64,000 nt of DNA from Shimia sp022448905 (lineage in GTDB: Bacteria > Pseudomonadota > Alphaproteobacteria > Rhodobacterales > Rhodobacteraceae): assembly GCF_047126315.1 (NCBI RefSeq), contig NZ_CP138953.1, positions 2,728,001 to 2,792,000 of the forward strand, given 5' to 3'. A model generated the notes under the pieces. The model was not told the DNA's origin. It made no database searches and saw only the letters and a list, made by a program, of their open reading frames with translations. Numbering within the stretch: the stretch's first letter is position 1; the number at the start of each line of letters is the position of its first letter. Positions 41,369 through 50,117 of the stretch are shown here, piece by piece. The position numbers and the translations under genes were made by a program.

Positions 41369-43678
41369 GTGTCCGAATCGACAGAGGCCAAGGGGCCTTC
41401 TCCCCGCCATTTGGGTCACACACCTCATCATGCCGGATTGCTTGCCTTGGCAGCCTTGGTCATGGTGGTGACGGCTGTTCTTTTGCAACCCGGTCCCATG
41501 CGTGTGGCGATGGTGTTTGCCAGCGGGCTTCTTGGCCTAGGTGCGGCAATCAGCTTGATGGTGTCGCTGCGCCGGAAAGCCGCACAAATGCGCGCGGTCG
41601 CTTTGCTGCGTCGTATGTTTGAAGATGCCTCTGACCTGACATTTGTGTCCAACCCAGAAGGACAGGTGATCTACGCCAACAAAGCCGCCATGGAGGCGGG
41701 TATGGGCGCGCGTGACACGATGGTTGAGGCGCTCGCCGATCAGGTGCTCGATGCGGAGGGCAAGGTGCGCGATTTGATTGCGGGCAGCCTTGTGGACGGT
41801 CAATGCGAAGAAGAACTGTCCTTGCGTGACAGCATGATGCGGTTGACTGTGAAGACTTTGGAATTTGGCGTTTTGTTGTGGAGCATCCAACGGTCTAATC
41901 CGGTAGCAGACGCGCAGCATGCGGGCGGGGCGCCGCGGTTGCCGATGCTGACCGTGGGCCGATCCGGGACAGTTTTGTTTATGAACCCGGCCGCGCGGCA
42001 CCTGTTGGGGGAGCGTAAAAAGACCATCGCCGATGTGTTTGGTCCGGATGTTACCGATCTGCGCAGCGCCACAGTGGTGCACACCTCAAGTGGCGAGCAG
42101 CAGTGCCTGGTGGCGGAGTTTGAAGCCACAGCAGGACGACGTGAGATCTACCTATTGCCAACGGAAGTGCCGGTGATGCGCGACGGGGCGGTGCAGTTTG
42201 ACGAACTGCCTGTTGCGATCCTTAAGGTGACGCCAGCAGGTGATGTGGCACTGGCGAACCGCGCGGCGCGGTCTTTGGTCAATATGGAGATCACCCCCAA
42301 AACCGTGATTGGCGACCTGATGGAGGGGCTTGGGCGCTCGATAGTAGATTGGCTGATGGAAGCGGCGCAGGGCAAGGCTGTAAACCAGTCGGAGTTTCTG
42401 CGTTTGAAGCGTGAAGACAAGGAAGTGATTGTTCAGGTCAGCCTGAACCGCGTGGTGGAAGGGGGCGAGACCTCTTTGATTGCGGTGCTGAGTGATGCTA
42501 CTGAGCTGAAGTCGCTGGAGGCGCAGTTTGTTCAGAGCCAGAAAATGCAAGCGATTGGCCAGTTGGCCGGTGGTGTGGCACATGATTTTAACAACCTTTT
42601 GACAGCAATTTCAGGCCATTGTGACCTGTTGTTGCTGCGGCACGATCAGGGGGATGCGGACTATGCAGACCTCATCCAGATCAATCAGAACGCCAATCGT
42701 GCAGCGGCGCTTGTGGGCCAATTGCTGGCGTTTTCGCGCAAACAAAACCTGCGTCCTGAGGTGCTAGACCTACGCAATACCCTGGCTGACCTGACCCACC
42801 TGTTGAACCGTCTTGTAGGCGAGCGTGTGACGTTGACGTTGAACAACGATCCGGTGTTGCCAGCGATCAGAGCGGACAAGCGGCAGCTGGAACAGGTGCT
42901 GATGAATCTTGTGGTGAATGCACGCGACGCGATGCCGGATGGTGGGGAAATCCGTGTGATCACAGAAAGTGTAGAGCTCGACGCGCCGCTTGAGCGCGAT
43001 CGCGTGGTGGTGCCGGTGGGCAATTACGTGTCGGTGACCGTGGCAGATCAAGGCATCGGCATCGCGCAGGACAAGTTGCAAAAGGTGTTTGAACCGTTCT
43101 TCACCACTAAGAAGACCGGCGAGGGCACTGGCTTGGGTCTGAGCACCGCTTATGGGATTGTGAAACAGACAGGCGGCTATATTTTTGTGGACAGCACCGA
43201 GGGCGTAGGCACGACGTTCACGTTGATGTTCCCGGCCCATGGTTCGGGCGCAGAGCAGGTGGTGGCGCCGGAGGCGGGTAAACGGCCGGATTTGCCGGAA
43301 GTGGAGCACAGCGGGGTTGTGTTGCTTGTGGAAGATGAGGCGCCTGTGCGGTCCTTTGCAACGCGTGCGCTCAAAATGCGCGGGTTCACCGTGCTTGAGG
43401 CAGCGTCTGGTGAAGAGGCGCTGGAAGTGCTGGACATGGATCACCCAAAGATCGATGTTTTTGTCAGCGACGTCATCATGCCAGGCATGGACGGGCCAAG
43501 CTGGGTGCGTCAGGCGCGGGAGGAATATCCCAATGTGCCGGTGATCTTTGTATCCGGCTACGCAGAAGACAGTTTCTCTGACGATCAGGCAAGAATTGAG
43601 AACTCAAGCTTCTTGCCAAAGCCGTTTTCTCTCAGTGACTTAACGGAGGCGGTTCAAGCGCGGATCTCCAGCTCTTAA
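41369..43678 (+). CDS. cckA: Hybrid sensor histidine kinase CckA
   Basis: Membrane kinase that feeds the ChpT-CtrA phosphorelay controlling motility, gene transfer agents and division in this order. Two N-terminal helices (about residues 23-40 and 45-65), PAS-like sensor regions, then HisKA with phospho-acceptor His405 in GGVAHDFNNLL, an ATPase domain (GTGLGLSTAYGIVKQTGG) and a C-terminal receiver with Asp701 in VFVSDVIMPGMDG. The start is GTG 41369 behind AGGTG. The 769-residue size and domain order fit alphaproteobacterial CckA. The upstream CtrA box suggests feedback. Its stop overlaps the convergent sulfotransferase-like gene by four bases. Confidence 0.95.
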   Translation: MSESTEAKGPSPRHLGHTPHHAGLLALAALVMVVTAVLLQPGPMRVAMVFASGLLGLGAAISLMVSLRRKAAQMRAVALLRRMFEDASDLTFVSNPEGQVIYANKAAMEAGMGARDTMVEALADQVLDAEGKVRDLIAGSLVDGQCEEELSLRDSMMRLTVKTLEFGVLLWSIQRSNPVADAQHAGGAPRLPMLTVGRSGTVLFMNPAARHLLGERKKTIADVFGPDVTDLRSATVVHTSSGEQQCLVAEFEATAGRREIYLLPTEVPVMRDGAVQFDELPVAILKVTPAGDVALANRAARSLVNMEITPKTVIGDLMEGLGRSIVDWLMEAAQGKAVNQSEFLRLKREDKEVIVQVSLNRVVEGGETSLIAVLSDATELKSLEAQFVQSQKMQAIGQLAGGVAHDFNNLLTAISGHCDLLLLRHDQGDADYADLIQINQNANRAAALVGQLLAFSRKQNLRPEVLDLRNTLADLTHLLNRLVGERVTLTLNNDPVLPAIRADKRQLEQVLMNLVVNARDAMPDGGEIRVITESVELDAPLERDRVVVPVGNYVSVTVADQGIGIAQDKLQKVFEPFFTTKKTGEGTGLGLSTAYGIVKQTGGYIFVDSTEGVGTTFTLMFPAHGSGAEQVVAPEAGKRPDLPEVEHSGVVLLVEDEAPVRSFATRALKMRGFTVLEAASGEEALEVLDMDHPKIDVFVSDVIMPGMDGPSWVRQAREEYPNVPVIFVSGYAEDSFSDDQARIENSSFLPKPFSLSDLTEAVQARISSS

Positions 43679-44274
43679 GTTAGGCTTTCGTAGAGCTCAA
43701 ACTCGGCTGCACATTTTCGGCGCAGCTTTTGCATAGTGGCTTCGGGCAAATCGAGCGGGATGTCTGGCGAGCTGTTCCGGCGTTCCAGCTGGATCTTGCG
43801 TTGCAAGCGCTGCTCCAGAAAGTCGAGCAGACGCGGCTGGTCTTCGTAGCGGAACATGTGGTTGACTTTCACGCCATTGGGGCGAGGCTCCAGAAACTTG
43901 GCCTGGCTACCAACGTTGGCAAAGGGCGCTTTCTTGTCGCCCTTCATATACTCCTGCACAAATTCCTCAAAGCTCACCTCATGGGTAGAGTTTGCATGCC
44001 CGCGCATAAAATCGCGGCGGCGGTATCGGTACCAACTGGCGAGCCAACTGACGGGTTCGCGCATCACGGCCATGAGTTCGAGGTCATCGGTGTTGCAAGC
44101 CCGCTCAAACATGGGGCGGAAAAAGCGGTTGTATCGATACACCGGCGCGTGTTTGAGCTCTGGCGGGTTGGAAATCACCATGTCTGCGGAGGGCGCTAAT
44201 GCCTCCTCAATAGCGGTTGTTCCGGTTTTTGGAACAGAGAGAAACACCAGTTTTTGTTTCCAGAAAACAAGCAT
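43675..44274 (-). CDS. Sulfotransferase-family protein
   Basis: A 199-residue protein. LVFLSVPKTGTT carries the 5'-phosphosulfate loop of PAPS-dependent sulfotransferases (PKTGTT, residues 15-20), and VMREPVSWLASWYRYRR matches the 3'-phosphate motif. It is shorter than typical enzymes but similar to the compact sulfotransferase-like proteins found in marine Rhodobacterales. The acceptor is unknown. It runs tail to tail with cckA, overlapping by four bases, and is divergent from recA. Confidence 0.82.
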   Translation of the reverse strand: MLVFWKQKLVFLSVPKTGTTAIEEALAPSADMVISNPPELKHAPVYRYNRFFRPMFERACNTDDLELMAVMREPVSWLASWYRYRRRDFMRGHANSTHEVSFEEFVQEYMKGDKKAPFANVGSQAKFLEPRPNGVKVNHMFRYEDQPRLLDFLEQRLQRKIQLERRNSSPDIPLDLPEATMQKLRRKCAAEFELYESLT

Positions 44275-44375
44275 TTGCGCGCCTTCGGTGTGGTTGAACT
44301 CAAATTGATTTCTTCTTGTAAACCACTTCTTAACGGAATGGGATGGAAAATGTTCCTATTATTTTCTCTTGATTT

Positions 44376-44390
44376 GTTCTCGTTTTGATC
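44376..44390. promoter_or_regulatory. Degenerate second LexA-like site
   Basis: GTTC-N7-GATC differs by one base from GTTC-N7-GTTC, and lies 14 bases before the perfect site. It may strengthen LexA binding or be chance. Confidence 0.3.
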
Positions 44391-44403
44391 TCATAAGAAT
44401 TTG

Positions 44404-44418
44404 GAACAAGAGGTGAAC
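44404..44418. promoter_or_regulatory. LexA box of recA
   Basis: GAAC-AAGAGGT-GAAC is an exact match to the alphaproteobacterial SOS operator (GTTC-N7-GTTC on the other strand). It sits 52 bases before the recA start, where LexA would block transcription until DNA damage. Confidence 0.85.
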
Positions 44419-44469
44419 ACAGGCAGTGATTGCCGCCCGCGTGCGGGTGTGGAATAAGGAAGCAAGCAA

Positions 44470-45543
44470 ATGGCAACGGCAGATCTTTTGACAATGACCT
44501 CCAAGAAATCCTCATCCCCTGACAAACAGAAGGCGCTGGACAGTGCGCTGGCCCAAATCGAGCGGCAGTTCGGCAAAGGCTCGATCATGAAGCTGGGCGC
44601 GGACAACCCCGCGCAAGAGATTGAAGCGACGTCAACTGGCTCGCTGAGCCTGGATATTGCGCTGGGGATTGGTGGTCTTCCCAAGGGACGGATCATCGAG
44701 ATTTACGGCCCGGAAAGCTCCGGCAAAACCACGCTGACGCTGCATTGCATTGCTGAAGAGCAGAAAAAAGGCGGCGTCTGTGCCTTTGTGGATGCGGAAC
44801 ACGCGCTGGACCCTCAGTACGCCAACAAGCTGGGCGTGAACCTGGATGAGCTGCTGATTTCGCAGCCAGATACCGGCGAGCAAGCGCTGGAGATCACCGA
44901 CACGTTGGTACGGTCTGGCGCAGTGAACATGGTTGTGGTCGATTCGGTGGCGGCGCTGACGCCGAAATCCGAACTCGAAGGCGACATGGGTGACAGCAAC
45001 GTGGGTGTGCAGGCGCGTCTGATGAGTCAGGCGATGCGGAAACTGACCGGTTCGATCGCGCGCTCCAACTGTATGGTGATTTTCATCAACCAGATCCGGA
45101 TGAAAATTGGCGTGATGTTTGGTTCGCCAGAGACCACAACCGGCGGTAACGCGCTGAAGTTCTACAGCTCTGTGCGTCTGGATATCCGCCGGATTGGCGC
45201 GATCAAGGATCGCGATGAGGTTGTTGGTAACGCAACTCGAGTGAAGGTGGTAAAGAACAAGGTGGCGCCACCGTTCAAACAGGTTGAGTTTGATATCCTG
45301 TACGGCGAGGGCATTTCCAAAATGGGTGAACTGCTTGATCTGGGTGTGAAGGCTGGTGTCGTCGAGAAATCCGGCAGCTGGTTCAGTTATGGCGACGAGC
45401 GGATCGGGCAGGGGCGTGCAAATGCCACCACCTTCCTGAAGGAAAACACTCGTATGGCGCTGGAAATCGAAGACAAGATCCGTGCCGCGCATGGGCTGGA
45501 CTTTGACATGCCGCCCGGTGACGAAGAGTTGCTGGAAGATTGA
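44470..45543 (+). CDS. recA: Recombinase RecA
   Basis: ATP-dependent strand-exchange protein and LexA co-protease, 357 residues. Walker A GPESSGKT spans residues 80-87, VVVDSVAALTPKSELEGDMGD is the Walker B and loop region, and QALMSQAMRKLTG with NQIRMKIGVMFGSPETTTGGNALKFY are the L1/L2 DNA loops. Expression is expected to be SOS-controlled by the LexA box upstream. The end overlaps the MOSC gene start by four bases, an unusual partner. Confidence 0.99.
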   Translation: MATADLLTMTSKKSSSPDKQKALDSALAQIERQFGKGSIMKLGADNPAQEIEATSTGSLSLDIALGIGGLPKGRIIEIYGPESSGKTTLTLHCIAEEQKKGGVCAFVDAEHALDPQYANKLGVNLDELLISQPDTGEQALEITDTLVRSGAVNMVVVDSVAALTPKSELEGDMGDSNVGVQARLMSQAMRKLTGSIARSNCMVIFINQIRMKIGVMFGSPETTTGGNALKFYSSVRLDIRRIGAIKDRDEVVGNATRVKVVKNKVAPPFKQVEFDILYGEGISKMGELLDLGVKAGVVEKSGSWFSYGDERIGQGRANATTFLKENTRMALEIEDKIRAAHGLDFDMPPGDEELLED

Positions 45544-46085
45544 CGCTTTCTTCCGAAGATTTGATGCGGGCTTTGCCGCATGTGTTGGCCGCTCCGAAAG
45601 ACGGGGCGGCCATTGCGCATTTGTGTCTGCGTCCAGCGCGCAATGAGCGCCAGTTTGTGGATGAAATCACGCTGACAAAAGCGCGGGGCATTCCTGGTGA
45701 GCGGTGGATGACGCAGCCGTGGTTGCGCACGGAGGATGGTGCGCCGCATCCGGGCATTCAGGTGTGCATCATTCCCCAACGTGTGCTGGATTTGGTGTGG
45801 ACACCTGGCGCCGAGGTTTTGCACCCTGGTGATACCTTTGCAGCCGATATTGACACCTCAGAGGTGAACTTACCAACCGGTCAGGTACTGCAAGTTGGCT
45901 CTGCTGTGCTGCGTGTGTCGGAGGTGTTCAATGATGCCTGTGTGAAGTGGAAAGCGCGGTATGGACCGGCCGCTTATGACTGGATCCGCAATCCGGATCA
46001 CCGCACGCTCCGGTTGCGGGGTATTTTGTGCAGCGTGGAACAGGATGGCGTGATCCGCACAGGGGATGTTTTGCACAAGGCTTGA
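45540..46085 (+). CDS. MOSC-domain-like protein coupled to recA
   Basis: A protein of 181 residues from TTG 45540, whose codon overlaps the recA stop (TTGA); an ATG at 45564 is an alternative with a fair GAAGA site. RNERQFVDEITLTKARGIPGERWM and FNDACVKWKARYGPAAYDWI resemble the sulfur-carrier MOSC domain, with one candidate cysteine (FNDACVKW). MOSC proteins pass sulfur for molybdenum-cofactor enzymes or reduce N-hydroxylated bases. Co-transcription with recA would put it under SOS control; the link is not known to me. Confidence 0.7.
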   Translation: MTLSSEDLMRALPHVLAAPKDGAAIAHLCLRPARNERQFVDEITLTKARGIPGERWMTQPWLRTEDGAPHPGIQVCIIPQRVLDLVWTPGAEVLHPGDTFAADIDTSEVNLPTGQVLQVGSAVLRVSEVFNDACVKWKARYGPAAYDWIRNPDHRTLRLRGILCSVEQDGVIRTGDVLHKA

Positions 46086-46216
46086 GGGGCTTGACGGTTG
46101 GTCAGGTATGCATTTTGCCCAAGTCCCACTAGGTTAGGCGCATTGTCATGTGGACAGGCGCGCGTGGGGGTTATAAACCCGCTTCGATACCGAAACCCAC
46201 GTTAAGAGATCTGCCC

Positions 46217-48889
46217 ATGGCCAGCCTAAACGACATCCGGTCGACCTTTCTGAATTACTTTGCCAAGCAGGGCCACGAGGTGGTGGATTCCAGCCCGCTG
46301 GTGCCGCGCAATGACCCGACGCTGATGTTTGTGAACTCCGGCATGGTGCAGTTCAAAAACCTTTTCACCGGCGTTGAAAAGCGGGACTACAACCGCGCAA
46401 CCACATCGCAGAAATGCGTGCGGGCCGGCGGCAAGCACAACGATCTGGACAACGTTGGCTACACAGCGCGTCACCACACGTTTTTTGAGATGCTCGGCAA
46501 CTTCTCCTTTGGCGACTATTTCAAAGATGACGCGATCCCGTTTGCTTGGGAGCTGATCACCAAGGAATTCGATATCCCAAAGGACAAGCTCTACACGACG
46601 GTGTATCACACCGACGACGAAGCCTTTGAAATTTGGAAGAAAGTCGGAGTTCCGGAGGATCGTATCATTCGGATCGCGACCTCGGATAATTTCTGGCAGA
46701 TGGGCCCTACGGGTCCATGTGGGCCTTGCACCGAAATCTTCTTTGATCACGGTGATCACATTTGGGGTGGACCTCCCGGCAGCCCGGAAGAAGACGGTGA
46801 CCGGTTCATTGAGATCTGGAACGTGGTGTTCATGCAGAACGAGCAGTTCGAAGACGGCTCGATGACCGCGCTTGACATGCAGTCGATTGACACCGGCATG
46901 GGGCTGGAGCGGATTGGCGCGTTGCTGCAGGGCAGCCATGACAACTACGATACCGATCTGTTCAAAGCGCTGATTGAGGCGTCGGCCAATGTGACCTCGA
47001 CCGATCCCTACGGGGAGCAGAATGTACATCACCGCGTCATTGCGGATCACCTGCGGTCTACGTCTTTCCTGATGGCGGACGGCGTGATGCCGTCCAACGA
47101 TGGCCGTGGCTATGTGCTGCGCCGGATCATGCGTCGGGCGATGCGCCATGCGCATCTTTTGGGTGCGAAAGATCCCGTGATGCATCAGCTGGTGCCGTCT
47201 TTGGTTCAGCAGATGGGGCAGGCCTACCCTGAGTTGGGGCAGGCGCAGGCGTTGATCGAAGAGACGCTGAAGCAGGAAGAGACCAAGTTTAAGCAGACGC
47301 TGGACCGTGGTTTGAAGCTGCTGGACGACGAGCTGGATGGTTTGGAGGAAGGCGCGCCGCTGGCTGGTGAAGCTGCGTTCAAACTCTATGACACCTATGG
47401 CTTCCCGCTTGATCTGACTCAGGACGCGCTGCGCGAAAAGGGGCGTACCGTGGATACGGACGGTTTTGATGCGGCGATGGCCGAGCAGAAAGCCAAAGCA
47501 CGTGCCGCCCACAAAGGCTCTGGCGATACCGCGGAGAATGCTGTTTGGTTTGATGTTGCGGATGAGACCGGATCGTCCGAGTTCCTCGGCTATGACACCG
47601 AGACTGCCGAAGGGCAGGTGCTGGCAGTCATGAAAGAAGGGGTGCTTGTGGATGCGCTGGCGGAAGGCGAAGAAGGCTGGCTGGTGATGAACCAGACGCC
47701 GTTTTATGCGGAAAGCGGTGGTCAGGTGGCGGACCATGGCCTGGTTGAGCGTTTGGAAAACCGCGATGAACTGGCGCATGTGTTCGAGGTGCAGAAGTTT
47801 GCCGATGGCAAGCTGATTGGGCATTTGGTCAAAGTCGCGCGCGGCACCATTTCCAAAGGGGACCCGGTGGCGATGATCGTGGATCACGCACGCCGCACGT
47901 CCATTCGCGCGAACCACTCCGCAACGCACTTGCTGCATGAAGCACTGCGCGAGGCGCTTGGCGATTACGTGGCACAGCGCGGCTCGCTGAATGCGGATGA
48001 TCGCCTGCGATTTGACTTCAGCCACAACAAAGCGCTGAGCCCGGAAGAGTTGACCAAGGTTGGTTTGGACGTGAACGCGTATATCCGTCAGAACACGCCG
48101 GTGGAAACCCGTGTGATGACGCCGGATGATGCGCGTGAGATTGGCGCGCAGGCACTGTTTGGCGAGAAGTATGGCGACGAGGTGCGTGTTGTGTCCATGG
48201 GCCGCGCCAACACCGGCAAGGGTCACAACGGTGACACCTATTCCATCGAGCTTTGCGGCGGTACCCATGTGAAACAGACCGGCGACATTGGTGTGTTTGT
48301 GCTGCTTTCGGATAGCGCATCTTCGGCCGGTGTGCGCCGGATCGAGGCGCTGACCGGTGAGGTGGCCTTTGCACATCTGGAGCGTGAAGCCAAACGTGTG
48401 ACCGAAGTGGCAGGCACACTCAAAGCGCAGCCTGGTGAGATTGTTGATCGCGTGAAGGCGCTGCTTGACGAGCGGAAAGAGCTGCAAAACGAAGTTGCGA
48501 CGCTGCGCCGCGAATTGGCGATGTCTGGTGGCGCCGGGCAGGGCGCTGGCCCTGAGGCAAAAGAGATTAATGGCGTGAAGTTCTTTGCACAGGTGCTCTC
48601 TGGCGTGTCTGGTAAAGACCTGCCTCCGTTGATTGATGAGCACAAAGCACGACTGGAAAGCGGCGCGGTTCTATTGGTGGCGGACACCGATGGCAAAGTT
48701 GCCGTGGCGGCTGGCGTGACGGATGACCTCAAAGGCGATTTGAGTGCCGTCGATCTGGTACGTGCTGCCGTTGGCCCAATGGGTGGCAAAGGCGGCGGTG
48801 GTCGTCCAGATATGGCGCAAGGCGGCGCCAAAGATGCCTCCAAAGCAGACGAAGCCTTTGCCGCAGCTGAAGCGGTGATTGCAGGCTGA
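46217..48889 (+). CDS. alaS: Alanyl-tRNA synthetase
   Basis: Charges tRNA-Ala; 890 residues from ATG 46217. The upstream frame extends to 46148 but MASLNDIRSTFLNYF is the conserved start. NSGMVQFKNLF and RHHTFFEMLGNFSFGDYFK belong to the class II core, HSATHLLHEAL with CGGTHVKQTGDIG form the zinc-binding editing site, and GGGGRPDMAQGG the C-terminal glycine-rich end. A promoter-like TTGACG lies before it. It is one gene after recA/MOSC, as is common in proteobacteria. Confidence 0.98.
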   Translation: MASLNDIRSTFLNYFAKQGHEVVDSSPLVPRNDPTLMFVNSGMVQFKNLFTGVEKRDYNRATTSQKCVRAGGKHNDLDNVGYTARHHTFFEMLGNFSFGDYFKDDAIPFAWELITKEFDIPKDKLYTTVYHTDDEAFEIWKKVGVPEDRIIRIATSDNFWQMGPTGPCGPCTEIFFDHGDHIWGGPPGSPEEDGDRFIEIWNVVFMQNEQFEDGSMTALDMQSIDTGMGLERIGALLQGSHDNYDTDLFKALIEASANVTSTDPYGEQNVHHRVIADHLRSTSFLMADGVMPSNDGRGYVLRRIMRRAMRHAHLLGAKDPVMHQLVPSLVQQMGQAYPELGQAQALIEETLKQEETKFKQTLDRGLKLLDDELDGLEEGAPLAGEAAFKLYDTYGFPLDLTQDALREKGRTVDTDGFDAAMAEQKAKARAAHKGSGDTAENAVWFDVADETGSSEFLGYDTETAEGQVLAVMKEGVLVDALAEGEEGWLVMNQTPFYAESGGQVADHGLVERLENRDELAHVFEVQKFADGKLIGHLVKVARGTISKGDPVAMIVDHARRTSIRANHSATHLLHEALREALGDYVAQRGSLNADDRLRFDFSHNKALSPEELTKVGLDVNAYIRQNTPVETRVMTPDDAREIGAQALFGEKYGDEVRVVSMGRANTGKGHNGDTYSIELCGGTHVKQTGDIGVFVLLSDSASSAGVRRIEALTGEVAFAHLEREAKRVTEVAGTLKAQPGEIVDRVKALLDERKELQNEVATLRRELAMSGGAGQGAGPEAKEINGVKFFAQVLSGVSGKDLPPLIDEHKARLESGAVLLVADTDGKVAVAAGVTDDLKGDLSAVDLVRAAVGPMGGKGGGGRPDMAQGGAKDASKADEAFAAAEAVIAG

Positions 48890-48967
48890 CCATTTGGTCA
48901 AAATCTTCTTGGCCTGTCCGGCAATTCACGTAGAGTGTCGGGCAGGACAACAGTATTGGAGAGCCTA

Positions 48968-49255
48968 ATGGGTGCGCTTTGGATTGCACATGTGACCGTG
49001 ACTGATGCGGACGCTTACGGAAAATATGCGGAGCTGGCTGGTCCGGCGATTGCCAAACACGGTGGTGAGTTTATTGCCCGTGGCGGCAAATTTGTGCAGC
49101 TGGAAGGCAAAGAGCGGCCCCGTAATGTGGTAGCCCGTTTTCCGGATGTTGACACGGCGGTCGCTTGCTATCACAGCCCTGAGTATCAAGAGGCGCTAAA
49201 TCATGCGCGCGGCGCAAGCGAGCGCGAGTTGATGGTTGTCGAGACTAGTGAATAG
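48968..49255 (+). CDS. DUF1330 family small protein
   Basis: A 95-residue ferredoxin-fold-like protein, dimeric in the family. ALWIAHVTVTDADAYGKYAELAGPAIAKHGGEFIARGG is typical (shown in two halves in the family), with YHSPEYQEALNHARGASERELMVVE at the end. ATG 48968 follows GGAG. The biochemical role of DUF1330 is not established. The gene overlaps the start of the next one and sits 78 bases after alaS. Confidence 0.88.
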   Translation: MGALWIAHVTVTDADAYGKYAELAGPAIAKHGGEFIARGGKFVQLEGKERPRNVVARFPDVDTAVACYHSPEYQEALNHARGASERELMVVETSE

Positions 49256-49877
49256 AACTGTTCTGGCCCTAGCAATGTGGTTGTGCGGCGCCAATTTTGG
49301 CGTCGCTGATACTGTTAAAGATGTAGCTATTGATGACATTCAGGGCCCCGCGACCCAGAGATTGCCGGTTGATGGATTTTGGTACCGTGGTCAGATTTAT
49401 GACGAACCGGTCTATGCATCCGGTATAGCGATTGGAACTGAGTTGGTAGTGGTTGATGGCGGTCTTGCCATACCCACTGCGCCCGGTGGCTTGATTGCTC
49501 TAAATGCAAAAGTTCATACCAAACCTGGAATGTCAGCGCGTTTGCCGTCTACGGATTGGAGTGATTTCGATCTTACACCACGCCCGCTTGCTGTTTGGCT
49601 GGAAAAACCGGTTTGTCAGCTTGGCATAGAGTTCTGGGCAGAGGACCCAAAGCGGGAAACACAAAAAGGCATTTCCGTGGTTGTGCAGCTACTTGACGAA
49701 CAAGGCGGCGTTCTTGGGCAGCGCAACTACAGGCATTTTGTTGGTCTTACGCGCGTGGGTTTTGATGCAACTGACATAGAAACAGACATAAAAGCTGTTC
49801 GCCTTCTTCCTGCCGCCAATACCGGCTTGGCAATTGTCGCTGTCAGAGCGCGGGCCTGCACTTTGCTTTTGGGTTAG
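49248..49877 (+). CDS. Secreted protein of unknown function
   Basis: Start GTG 49248 lies inside the end of the DUF1330 gene (8-base overlap). The first 21 residues (NRTVLALAMWLCGANFGVADT) look like a signal peptide, so it is probably periplasmic. The body is beta-rich (YASGIAIGTELVVVDGG, then GIEFWAEDPKRETQKG, VVVQLLDEQGGVLGQRNYRHFV), and has cysteines near the middle and the end. I do not recognise the family. The overlap implies translation coupled to DUF1330, but no function follows from that. Confidence 0.6.
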   Translation: MNRTVLALAMWLCGANFGVADTVKDVAIDDIQGPATQRLPVDGFWYRGQIYDEPVYASGIAIGTELVVVDGGLAIPTAPGGLIALNAKVHTKPGMSARLPSTDWSDFDLTPRPLAVWLEKPVCQLGIEFWAEDPKRETQKGISVVVQLLDEQGGVLGQRNYRHFVGLTRVGFDATDIETDIKAVRLLPAANTGLAIVAVRARACTLLLG

Positions 49878-50117
49878 GTGTCTGCTGTTTAGGGGGGGGG
49901 TAGGGCTGAGGCTGAATTTGAAGGTTTGGCCGATAAGCACGCGGCAAATTTCGCTTTTTGGATAGAATGTTTTGAATATTGGGTAAGAAATAGGAGGCTG
50001 TTCTGTCTTTTGGTGCTGTGTAGGGCTTTTTTCCCGTTTTGCTCTCGCGTATATGATCGTGAAATCTGGTGGCCTATTCGTATTGATTAGGGCGCCGCAG
50101 GCTAGGAGCTTAATCAG

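Noticed and set aside
46226..48643. 805-codon open frame opposite alaS
   Set aside because: Antisense shadow of alaS; composition (H, R, Q rich) is typical of frames opposite GC-rich genes.
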